DNA of 64,000 bases from Bacillus sp. FJAT-14578 (GTDB lineage: Bacteria > Bacillota > Bacilli > Bacillales > Bacillaceae_H). How positions within the stretch are numbered: position 1 is the first letter of the stretch; each line of letters begins with the position of its first letter. Of the stretch, positions 56,572 through 64,000 are shown in pieces. The stretch lies in NCBI RefSeq assembly GCF_000504165.1, contig NZ_AYSE01000001.1, positions 868,001-932,000 of the forward strand. Reading direction: 5' to 3'. The notes beneath the pieces were generated by a model. That model was given only the letters and a program-made list of their open reading frames with translations, did no database searches and was not told where the DNA came from. A program made the position numbers and the translations under genes.

Positions 56572-56838
56572 TTAACCCTCTCGCTGTTGTTTTAAATAAG
56601 ATTTCACAAGCTCCTCAATTAGTTCATCGCGTTCTAACTTTCGAATGATGTTGCGCGCGTCTTTATGACGCGGAATGTACGCCGGATCACCTGAAAGTAA
56701 ATAACCGACGATTTGGTTAATTGGATTGTAACCTTTTTCTTGCAGAGCATCATAAACCGTAAATAACACTTCATGAACATTTGTATCTGCCGGTTCTTCT
56801 TGAAAGTTGAATTTCATTGTTTGATCAAATGAGCTCAT
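56572..56838 (-). CDS. yrzL: IreB family regulatory phosphoprotein YrzL
   Basis: The 88-residue protein [20 protein letters not shown]... is highly conserved in Firmicutes. In Enterococcus IreB is phosphorylated by the PASTA kinase IreK and affects cephalosporin tolerance. The ATG at 56838 follows GAGGTG and matches the B. subtilis length. It lies between alaS and ruvX. Confidence 0.95.
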   Translation of the reverse strand: MSSFDQTMKFNFQEEPADTNVHEVLFTVYDALQEKGYNPINQIVGYLLSGDPAYIPRHKDARNIIRKLERDELIEELVKSYLKQQREG

Positions 56839-56920
56839 GCTTTGCACCTCACCCTCATAGTCAATGGACGAACTCTCGCTGACTTGTCTTATTTCTATTC
56901 TACACCAATTGCCTAGAGAA

Positions 56921-59554
56921 TTAAACGGATTTGACCCATTGTTCTACGAAGCTCAATGATTCTTCGATTTTACTTGGATCTTTTCCGCCTGCCTGCGCCA
57001 TGTCCGGACGGCCCCCGCCGCCGCCGCCGCAGCGTGTGGCCACTTCTTTAACCAATTTTCCTGCATGATAGCCTTTATCCATTAAGTCTTTCGTAACACC
57101 TGCTACAATATTCACTTTATCTTCATTTGCAGAAGCTAATACGATGACAGCAGAACCAAGTTTTTGCTTTAAATCATCAACCATTGAACGTAAGTTATTC
57201 ATGTCTGTCGCATTTACCTTGCTCGCCAGTACATTGACCCCATCCACTTGTTGTACCTTATCAACAAGGTTTCCAGCTTCAATGTTGCCCAATTTTGCAG
57301 CAAGTGATTCATTTTCCCGTTGCAAACCGCGAATTTCTTCCAGTAAGCCTTCAATACGGGTAACCAAATCACGCGGATTTGCTTTTACTTTCCCTGCCGC
57401 TTCTTTTAATAATGAGACTTGGTCATTCATTAATTTGTAAGCATGCTCGCCAGTGACTGCTTCAATACGGCGAGTTCCCGCACCGATACCTGATTCAGAA
57501 ACGATTTTAAATAATCCGATGACAGATGTATTCGGAACATGGCAACCGCCGCAAAGCTCCAAGCTGTAATCCCCTACTTGAACAACGCGAACAATGTCAC
57601 CATATTTCTCGCCGAACAACGCCATGGCACCCATTGCTTTTGCTTCATCGATTGCTTTATTCTCAATTACAACCGGAATGCTTTTCCAAATTTTCTCGTT
57701 GACGATTTGTTCAATCTTCTCTAATTCTTCTTGGGTGACTTGACCGAAATGCGAGAAGTCAAAACGTAAACGCTCTGGATTTACAAGAGAGCCCGCTTGG
57801 TTAACATGTGTGCCAAGTACATCTTTTAACGCCTGGTGCAACAAGTGTGTAGCCGTATGGTTTTTAATAATATGGCCGCGCTTCTCCTCATGAATTGTCG
57901 CTGTGTATGTTTCACCTTTTGTCAACACGCCTTCCACCACTTGAACGTGATGCAGATTTTGACCGTTTGGCGCTTTTTGTACGTCTTTTACAATCACTCT
58001 TGTTGTACCGTTTGTGATTTCACCCTGGTCAGCAATTTGTCCTCCGCTCTCAGCGTAGAAAGGTGTTTCACGTAGAATGATTTGCGCTTCTTCTCCTGCC
58101 TGCACTTCGTCTACAAGCTGTCCGTCTTGAACGATCACATCAACAAATGTTTCCACTTGTGATTTATCGTAACCAACAAATTCGCTTTCTGTTTTAATCT
58201 CACCTAGAACACCGCCTTGGACCTGCATGGAATCCACATCTTGGCGGGCTGCACGGGCACGCTCACGCTGAGCGTTCATTTCACGCTCGAATCCTTCATG
58301 GTCAACTTTCATCGTTTCTTCTTCCGCATACTCTTCCGTCAATTCCACAGGGAACCCATATGTGTCATATAAGCGGAATACATCTTCACCGGAAATCGTC
58401 TCGCTTCCCTTTTCTTTTTCTTTCTTAATCACGCTGGATAAGATGGAAAGCCCTTCATGAAGTGTCTCATGGAAACGTTCTTCCTCATTTTTGATGACTT
58501 TTTGGATAAAGTCTGTTTTTTCTTTTACTTCCGGATAGTAATCGACCATAATCTCGCCCACTACCGGGACAAGCTCGTACATGAATGGACGATTGATATT
58601 GAGCTTTTTCGCATAGCGAACCGCACGGCGCAATAGACGGCGCAACACGTAACCGCGTCCTTCATTTGAAGGAAGGGCTCCATCTCCGACAGCAAAGGTT
58701 ACCGTACGGATGTGGTCGGCAATCACTTTGAACGCTTCGTCCTTTTCCTTGTCTACTCGATATTTTTCACCGGAAATCGTTTGAGTCGCTTCGATAATCG
58801 GCATAAAAAGATCTGTATCAAAGTTCGTCGGCACATCTTGGATAACCGAGCACATACGCTCCAAGCCCATCCCTGTATCGATGTTTTTCTTTGGAAGCGG
58901 AGTATACGTACCGTCTGGATTATGGTTGAATTGTGAGAACACTAGGTTCCACACTTCTAAATAACGCTCATTCTCTCCGCCTGGATAAAGTTCCGGATCG
59001 CTTGGATCGTTTCCGTATTCCTCGCCGCGGTCGTAGAAAATTTCCGTATTCGGTCCACTAGGTCCTTCCCCAATATCCCAGAAGTTTCCTTCCAGGCGAA
59101 TCATACGCTCAGCAGGGATTCCTACTTTTTGAGTCCAAATATCGTATGCTTCCGTATCTTCCGGGTGAACAGTAATAGATAAGCGTTCCGGATCAAATCC
59201 AATCCATTTTTCGCTCGTTAAAAACTCCCATGCCCACTCGATAGCTTCTTCTTTAAAGTAATCCCCGATGGAAAAATTACCTAACATCTCAAAGAATGTA
59301 TGATGTCGTGCCGTTTTACCGACGTTTTCAATATCGTTTGTACGAATTGATTTTTGCGCATTACAAATGCGTGGATTATCCGGAATAACGCGGCCGTCAA
59401 AATATTTCTTTAACGTCGCTACACCACTGTTGATCCATAATAAAGATGCATCATCAATCGGCACTAACGGAGCACTCGGCTCCACTGCGTGGCCTTTTTC
59501 CTGGAAGAAGTCTAGATACATTTGACGCACTTGCGCTGAAGTAAGCTTTTTCAT
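56921..59554 (-). CDS. alaS: Alanyl-tRNA synthetase
   Basis: The 877-residue class II synthetase has the catalytic domain ([33 protein letters not shown]), the editing domain with zinc site HTATHLLHQ and CGGCH, and the C-terminal DHHA1 domain ending with [17 protein letters not shown]. The ATG at 59554 ([17 protein letters not shown]) is the family start and follows AAGGAGG. It is controlled by a T-box leader at 59650-59915. Confidence 0.99.
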   Translation of the reverse strand: MKKLTSAQVRQMYLDFFQEKGHAVEPSAPLVPIDDASLLWINSGVATLKKYFDGRVIPDNPRICNAQKSIRTNDIENVGKTARHHTFFEMLGNFSIGDYFKEEAIEWAWEFLTSEKWIGFDPERLSITVHPEDTEAYDIWTQKVGIPAERMIRLEGNFWDIGEGPSGPNTEIFYDRGEEYGNDPSDPELYPGGENERYLEVWNLVFSQFNHNPDGTYTPLPKKNIDTGMGLERMCSVIQDVPTNFDTDLFMPIIEATQTISGEKYRVDKEKDEAFKVIADHIRTVTFAVGDGALPSNEGRGYVLRRLLRRAVRYAKKLNINRPFMYELVPVVGEIMVDYYPEVKEKTDFIQKVIKNEEERFHETLHEGLSILSSVIKKEKEKGSETISGEDVFRLYDTYGFPVELTEEYAEEETMKVDHEGFEREMNAQRERARAARQDVDSMQVQGGVLGEIKTESEFVGYDKSQVETFVDVIVQDGQLVDEVQAGEEAQIILRETPFYAESGGQIADQGEITNGTTRVIVKDVQKAPNGQNLHHVQVVEGVLTKGETYTATIHEEKRGHIIKNHTATHLLHQALKDVLGTHVNQAGSLVNPERLRFDFSHFGQVTQEELEKIEQIVNEKIWKSIPVVIENKAIDEAKAMGAMALFGEKYGDIVRVVQVGDYSLELCGGCHVPNTSVIGLFKIVSESGIGAGTRRIEAVTGEHAYKLMNDQVSLLKEAAGKVKANPRDLVTRIEGLLEEIRGLQRENESLAAKLGNIEAGNLVDKVQQVDGVNVLASKVNATDMNNLRSMVDDLKQKLGSAVIVLASANEDKVNIVAGVTKDLMDKGYHAGKLVKEVATRCGGGGGGRPDMAQAGGKDPSKIEESLSFVEQWVKSV

Positions 59555-59649
59555 ATCAAATAACCTCCTTGGTAAACTGTCCATATTTTCGGAAGAACAA
59601 TCAAGCCCACTGATCCTGCAACATATACCGTTTCGGGAAGATGGAAAAA

Positions 59650-59915
59650 ACGGCACAAAAAAACCCTCATCCCATGACAGGGACGAGAGTTTTGCTCGCG
59701 GTACCACCCTGATTATGAGTGTTTATTCAAACACTCATCACCTCAACAGCTTTAACGTTGCTTGCACGGCAGGTTTTTCCTGCACTCTGGATTAGCCTTC
59801 TGTTACTCTTCATCTGGAATCTCTTTCAGCCTTGGACATTCCTCTCTTGTAGATGGACTGCAACATACTCGATCCTTCTTCGTTTTATATATGTAATGCT
59901 TTTCGAATACTTATG
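59650..59915 (-). promoter_or_regulatory. T-box riboswitch of alaS
   Basis: The leader contains the T-box core AGGGTGGTACCGCG and the terminator ACTCTCGTCCC-TGTCAT-GGGATGAGGG with seven T. Stem I starts at GGAT..., with AGTA on its 5' side; a GCT alanine codon directly before AATCC on the 3' side is the likely specifier. Uncharged alanine tRNA would stabilise the antiterminator and switch alaS on. Confidence 0.95.
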
Positions 59916-59920
59916 GCGCT

Positions 59921-59949
59921 ATTATGACAAATTCAGACCCCTTTGTCAA
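59921..59949 (-). promoter_or_regulatory. Sigma-A promoter of the alaS T-box transcript
   Basis: A perfect TTGACA (59949-59944), 17 bp and CATAAT (59926-59921) lie directly upstream of the leader. The -35 box overlaps the stop region of the yrrI gene. Confidence 0.88.
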
Positions 59950-61007
59950 CGTTCCGTGAAACGCCCCCGCAAATGAAGAATGGTCACTTTCAGAACCGCT
60001 AAAATGGGAACCGCCAAAATCAAGCCGATAATCCCCCCAACTTCTCCTCCTATTAAAAGAGACAGCATAATAAAAAGAGGATGAATATGCAATGTTTTGC
60101 CCACGATTAGAGGCGACAATACATTCCCTTCTAAAAATTGCAGCGCAAAAATGATGACAAGTACAATCAGCACAAGCTTGATCGAAATGGTGGCTGCAAT
60201 AACAGCTGCAGGAACAGCTCCTATAATAGGACCGAAATATGGAATAACATTTGTCAACCCGATGATAATGCCCAATAAAAGCGGATAAGGCACCTTAAAC
60301 AACCAGAGAGCAAGCGCAGCGAGCGTTCCAATAATCAAGCAGACGAATAACTGCCCGCGAATATAATTTCCAAGCGACTCATCCACATCATGCAAAAAAC
60401 GCTTACCCGATTCATGCCATTTGGAAGGTGTCAAAAATGCTGCCGATTTCTCGATAAGACGAAAATCCTTAAGCATGTAAAACACGATAAAAGGGATGGT
60501 CACAAACAGGATAATATAGTTTAAAATGCCTTTGAAGCTGCTCATTATGCCCGTTAGACCAGCTTCCAAAGTTGCCTCTAGTTTATTAATGCCGTACTCA
60601 ATTCGCTCATGAACTCCGTTAGGGAGCGTTGAGGTTTGATTGTGAACTTCAGCAACCCACCCCCGGTACATTTGCGTAAATTCAGGCAAATGCTCGTTTA
60701 AGTCTTTGAGCTGATCAATAAATAGAGGAATGCCTTTATACAACCCATAGCCGACGCCCCCAAAAAAGAATAAATAGATAATGAAAATGGCTAAAGGTCT
60801 CGGGACACCGCTTTTATGCAGCTTTTCAATAATAGGGTGCAGCAAATACGTAATGAACCCCGCAATAATGAAAGGAGTTAACGCCGTAAAAATAACTTTT
60901 AAAACAGGTACCCAAAGAAACTGGATCTTGAAAAAGACGTATACACATAAAAAAGACAACAGGATGATCCCTAAACGATAAAACCAAATAACTGAGACTT
61001 GTTTCAT
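59946..61007 (-). CDS. yrrI: AI-2E family transporter (YrrI)
   Basis: The 353-residue protein has about eight membrane segments with a soluble loop after the third and the conserved PYFGPIIGAVPA motif near residue 255. The family (PF01594) contains exporters and Na+/H+ antiporters; the AI-2 link does not define the substrate. It is upstream of alaS as in B. subtilis, but alaS has its own promoter. Confidence 0.9.
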   Translation of the reverse strand: MKQVSVIWFYRLGIILLSFLCVYVFFKIQFLWVPVLKVIFTALTPFIIAGFITYLLHPIIEKLHKSGVPRPLAIFIIYLFFFGGVGYGLYKGIPLFIDQLKDLNEHLPEFTQMYRGWVAEVHNQTSTLPNGVHERIEYGINKLEATLEAGLTGIMSSFKGILNYIILFVTIPFIVFYMLKDFRLIEKSAAFLTPSKWHESGKRFLHDVDESLGNYIRGQLFVCLIIGTLAALALWLFKVPYPLLLGIIIGLTNVIPYFGPIIGAVPAAVIAATISIKLVLIVLVIIFALQFLEGNVLSPLIVGKTLHIHPLFIMLSLLIGGEVGGIIGLILAVPILAVLKVTILHLRGRFTER

Positions 61008-61060
61008 TAAAAACGCCTCCTATTGGTTAGTGTTGGGCACCTTCCCATCAATCTATACAA

Positions 61061-61099
61061 AAAAGATGAAAGAGGGCTAAAGGCCCTCTTTCATCTTTT
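61061..61099 (-). terminator. Terminator after the YrzQ-type gene
   Basis: AAAGATGAAAGAGGG and CCCTCTTTCATCTTT form a 15-bp stem and are flanked by A/T runs. The hairpin overlaps the stop codon of the YrzQ-type gene. Confidence 0.88.
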
Positions 61100-61232
61100 A
61101 TGAAAAACTTCTCATGACGCGCTTACGCATTTTATTCATATTGCGTCTTGTCATCATACCTCTATCTTCTGCCATTTTATACGCATAAGCACCGACTCCA
61201 AATGCGACCATTGAAGAAATAAGTCTGTTCAT
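61098..61232 (-). CDS. yrzQ: YrzQ family small protein (DUF3918)
   Basis: The 44-residue product MNRLISSMVAFGVGAYAYKMAEDRG...NKMRKRVMRSFS has a short hydrophobic start followed by a basic, Met-rich tail. This is the pattern of YrzQ in bacilli. Function is unknown. It lies 13 bp downstream of the zinc-ribbon gene and ends in a terminator. Confidence 0.8.
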   Translation of the reverse strand: MNRLISSMVAFGVGAYAYKMAEDRGMMTRRNMNKMRKRVMRSFS

Positions 61233-61245
61233 TGCGATCCCCCCA

Positions 61246-61440
61246 CTAAAGGTTAATGGTACGCTCATCATCTGAAAATAAATCGTCCAATGAACTTAAT
61301 GTCCCGTCTTCTTCAACTTGATGTGTATGAATGACACCTTTAGAAATGGTCAGTTCAATAAAGCAATTCCAGCAATAATACTGATTAACACCGATTTTGC
61401 CAACATCAATGCTTCTGCAATTTGGGCATTTTAACAACAC
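61246..61440 (-). CDS. Small zinc-ribbon protein
   Basis: The 64-residue protein has CPNC (residues 5-8) and CWNC (22-25 or so), a compact zinc ribbon, followed by an acidic tail (SLDDLFSDDERTINL). It may correspond to YrzR of B. subtilis, but I could not confirm this. It is the first gene of a short unit with the YrzQ-type gene, located between recD2 and yrrI. Function is unknown. Confidence 0.78.
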   Translation of the reverse strand: MLLKCPNCRSIDVGKIGVNQYYCWNCFIELTISKGVIHTHQVEEDGTLSSLDDLFSDDERTINL

Positions 61441-61545
61441 TGACGAACACCTCTTCGTTTCGTTTCTTTTTACTCAGTGTTGTCTTTTTTTCCATAAATA
61501 TACGTTCTGCCCAAACTTTACAGAAAACGGACGGGCCATAAGCCG

Positions 61546-61580
61546 ATGAGCATAGCCGTACATATCGATGTACGACTATG
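61546..61580 (-). repeat. Hairpin after recD2
   Basis: AGCATAGcCGTACAT and ATGTACGaCTATGCT form a 15-bp stem with one mismatch around ATCG, just behind the recD2 stop. There is no U-run on the minus strand. Confidence 0.65.
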
Positions 61581-61596
61581 CTTAGCGTTTGACAAA

Positions 61597-63942
61597 TTAT
61601 AAAAAGTCATACGGCGTAACGTTTTCCATTCCAATATTGGCATCTTTCATAAATGGCACTTCATCTTCAGCCTGCTGGTCTGCCAGCATATCCATCAAGG
61701 TCGTTTGGCGCAATGCATCATCATCTCTCTTGACACTTAAACGCAGTGCCTCTTCCTCACCGCATAAGATAAGAAATTGTTTGCTTCTTGTCACGGCCGT
61801 ATAAATTAAATTGCGTCTCAGCATTCGATAATAGCTTTTCACAATCGGCAAAATGACAATGGGGAACTCGCTTCCCTGAGATTTATGAATGGAGCAGCAG
61901 TAAGCATGGGTGATTTGGCCAAAATCTTGTTTCGTATAGGTCACTTCGTTTCCATCAAAAGAAATGACGAGCATATCTTGTTTCTCCGTATTTTCTTTCG
62001 CATAAAAAACGGATACGATTTCTCCTATATCTCCATTGAATACATTGCTTTCCGGCTGATTGACAAGCTGCAGCACTTTATCGCCGACACGATACGCTAC
62101 GTCTCCGTACTGCAACTCCCTCCTCTTGCCTGAATCAGGGTTAAACAGCTCTTGAAGGACGACATTTAACCGGTCAATTCCTGCATTTCCCTTATACATC
62201 GGGGCAAGCACTTGAATGTCCCGTACATTGTATCCTTTTTTCAAAGCACTGGCGCATACTTTTTGGACCACATCGGTAATCTGATGCGACTGGCATTTAA
62301 TAAAGGATCGATCAGGCTTCGCTTTTCCTAAATCATCCGGCAGCTCCCCCTTTTTGATGAAATGGGCAAGCTCAATAATGGAGGAACCTTCGGCCTGGCG
62401 ATAGACATCTGTCAGGCGAACGGTCGGAATTGCGTTTGACCGGAGCAAATCCTTCAGCACTTGCCCCGGCCCGACCGAAGGAAGCTGGTCTTCGTCTCCC
62501 ACAAGAATCATTTGTAAATTGGAAGGCAAGGACTTAAATAACTGATGGGCAAGCCAAATATCCACCATTGACACTTCGTCGACAATCAATAACTTTCCTT
62601 CGATCGGATTTTCTTCATCATGCTCAAATCCTTCTTGTCCATTCCACTTCAACAAGCGATGAATCGTTACAGCAGGAAGGCCTGTCGCTTCACTCATACG
62701 TTTTGCCGCACGTCCTGTCGGGGCTACCAGCAAAACCGGAAAGGGATTGTCTTTTTTATAATCTTTTGGATCTAATGAGCAGCCATGCAAATCTGCGTAC
62801 AATTCGACGATTCCTTTAATCACCGTTGTCTTTCCTGTTCCAGGTCCCCCTGTCAGCAGCATCATGGGCGACATAAGCGCATTTTGGATGGCTTCTTTTT
62901 GCGACGGGGCATATTGCACGCCTAACCGTTCCTCCAACTGACCAAGTGCCAGCAAAAATTCCGACTCCGGAAATTGGTTTTCATATTCCGTTTGGGCCAA
63001 AATCTTATCAATTGCTTTCACGACGCCTTTTTCAGCGTAGTAAAGAGGTGGAATGTAAATTTTATCTTCAACGATTTTGACTTTTTTATCCGCTTTTAAA
63101 TTTTCAAGTTCTCTCGTAATATCAATTTCCGAGACAGGCTCATGCCGGCTGTGGCTTAATAAAGCCGCTGTATGCTCAAATAATTGATCAAGGGTGAGAT
63201 AAATATGGCCGATTTGGATACACTCTTGCTCCAGCACATATAAAATACCGGCTCTCATCCGGTCCGGATGATTGCTTGACATACCCAAATTTTTTCCCAG
63301 TTCATCCGCGCGATTAAAGCCTATTCCTTGTATATCCTCTACAAGCTGGTATGGATTTTCGCGAATGATTTGAAGGGCTTCATTTTTGTATGCCTGGAAG
63401 ATCTTCATCGATAGCTGCGGGCCAAATCCGTAGTCGGATAGATGTACCATCACTTCTTCCAATCCTTCATGTTCCCTTAGTTGCTGCACAAGCGATTCGG
63501 CTTTATCTTCCGAAAGCTTTGGCACTTGTTTTAAGACAGCGGAATCATGCAAAATTTTATAAATGGCATTTTCTCCGAGAACGTCTACAATTTTTTCTGC
63601 CGTTTTCTTTCCGATTCCATGAAACAAATCGCTTGATAAATATTGGATAACCCCTTGTCTCGATTGAGGAAGCTCTTTTTTAAACCGCTCCACATTAAAC
63701 TGCCAGCCAAATCGCTGGTGCTCTTTCAAAGACCCATAAAAGGTATAGGCTTCTCCTTCGTGAAGCCGTGGAAAATAGCCCGTCACAGCCATTTCCTTTT
63801 CTTCTGTCACCACGTCTGTCTCCTGAATGCGAATGCGGGATACATTGTACAGGTTATCTTCATTATGAAAAATGGTCGCAATCAATGTACCTTTTATGTA
63901 AGAAAGCTGATCTTGTCCAACCTTCAACTTTTGATCGTCCAT
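61597..63942 (-). CDS. recD2: ATP-dependent DNA helicase RecD2
   Basis: The 781-residue SF1B helicase has an N-terminal extension with helix-hairpin-helix repeats (FHGIGKKTAEKIV, IQGIGFNRADELG) that marks RecD2, then Walker A GGPGTGKTT (residues 365-373), Walker B DEVSM, VGDEDQLPSVGPG and HAYCCSIHKSQGSEF near the C-terminus. It acts 5' to 3' in repair and replication fork maintenance, without RecBC. The ATG at 63942 follows AAAGGAGGG. B. subtilis name is yrrC. Confidence 0.96.
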   Translation of the reverse strand: MDDQKLKVGQDQLSYIKGTLIATIFHNEDNLYNVSRIRIQETDVVTEEKEMAVTGYFPRLHEGEAYTFYGSLKEHQRFGWQFNVERFKKELPQSRQGVIQYLSSDLFHGIGKKTAEKIVDVLGENAIYKILHDSAVLKQVPKLSEDKAESLVQQLREHEGLEEVMVHLSDYGFGPQLSMKIFQAYKNEALQIIRENPYQLVEDIQGIGFNRADELGKNLGMSSNHPDRMRAGILYVLEQECIQIGHIYLTLDQLFEHTAALLSHSRHEPVSEIDITRELENLKADKKVKIVEDKIYIPPLYYAEKGVVKAIDKILAQTEYENQFPESEFLLALGQLEERLGVQYAPSQKEAIQNALMSPMMLLTGGPGTGKTTVIKGIVELYADLHGCSLDPKDYKKDNPFPVLLVAPTGRAAKRMSEATGLPAVTIHRLLKWNGQEGFEHDEENPIEGKLLIVDEVSMVDIWLAHQLFKSLPSNLQMILVGDEDQLPSVGPGQVLKDLLRSNAIPTVRLTDVYRQAEGSSIIELAHFIKKGELPDDLGKAKPDRSFIKCQSHQITDVVQKVCASALKKGYNVRDIQVLAPMYKGNAGIDRLNVVLQELFNPDSGKRRELQYGDVAYRVGDKVLQLVNQPESNVFNGDIGEIVSVFYAKENTEKQDMLVISFDGNEVTYTKQDFGQITHAYCCSIHKSQGSEFPIVILPIVKSYYRMLRRNLIYTAVTRSKQFLILCGEEEALRLSVKRDDDALRQTTLMDMLADQQAEDEVPFMKDANIGMENVTPYDFL

Positions 63943-64000
63943 TTTCTCCCTCCTTTCCGTCAAGTCATGCCATGTAACGGCTAAAAAGAAGATAAGGACT

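Noticed and set aside
63943-64000. The end of a gene upstream of recD2
   Set aside because: Only 58 bases remain, no frame can be assigned, and the recD2 ribosome binding site occupies part of it.

Overview
The window is a chromosomal segment of an endospore-forming, motile member of the Bacillaceae. Evidence for this is the dense set of sporulation genes (yqfC/yqfD, spoIIP, gpr, sigK, yqxA, small YjcZ- and YrzI-type proteins), a com locus, GGAGG-type ribosome binding sites with frequent GTG/TTG starts, CIRCE/HrcA heat-shock control, an alaS T-box and a sigma-W-type promoter. Gene order follows the Bacillus subtilis yqf-yqe-com-yrr region in blocks, but with rearrangements (deoC between yqeW and mtaB; sda, psd/pssA, motAB and sigK side by side), so it is a relative of B. 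subtilis and not that species. I see no rRNA, tRNA, CRISPR, prophage or complete insertion sequence. Nearly all protein genes are housekeeping or sporulation genes.

Layout, left to right. 1-5.9 kb (minus): phoH (cut by the window edge), yqfD, yqfC, an unnamed membrane protein, floA and the NfeD-type protease gene behind a sigma-W promoter, then yqeY and rpsU. 6-7 kb (plus): yqeW. 7.2-24.8 kb (mostly minus): deoC, mtaB, rsmE, prmA, dnaJ, dnaK, grpE, hrcA, hemW, lepA, yqxA, spoIIP, gpr and holA, with rpsT on plus. 25-30 kb: yqzM, comEC/comEB/comEA and divergent comER. 30-36 kb (minus): yqeM, rsfS, yqeK, nadD, yhbY, aroE, yqeH, yqeG. 36-41 kb: sda behind a DnaA-box cluster, psd/pssA (the two steps of phosphatidylethanolamine synthesis, divergent), motAB and an uninterrupted sigK. 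41-46 kb (minus): several very small genes, then yrhC, mccB, mccA, mtnN, yrrT (methionine-to-cysteine route). 46-64 kb (minus): yrrS, pbpI, greA, udk, trhP2, trhP1, trmR, mltG, yrzB, ruvX, yrzL, alaS with T-box, yrrI, yrzQ, a zinc ribbon and recD2.

The most unusual content is intergenic. Five copies of a MITE-like element (four exactly 144 bp) have 11-bp terminal inverted repeats, and four are bordered by short direct repeats; one sits between a sigma-D promoter and motA. Six copies of a second dispersed repeat lie mostly right behind stop codons in a fixed orientation, one flanked by a 14-bp duplication of the ruvX 3' end. A third family consists of paired terminator hairpins. Other candidates are an attenuator-like leader before a 46-aa YrzI-type gene, hairpins that double as terminator and ribosome binding site before yqfC and pbpI, an AUG-UGA-AUG start at comEC, and a tandem operator at deoC. 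Start codons below were refined by ribosome binding site and expected family length; family assignments rest on recognised motifs and synteny, as no database search was possible.
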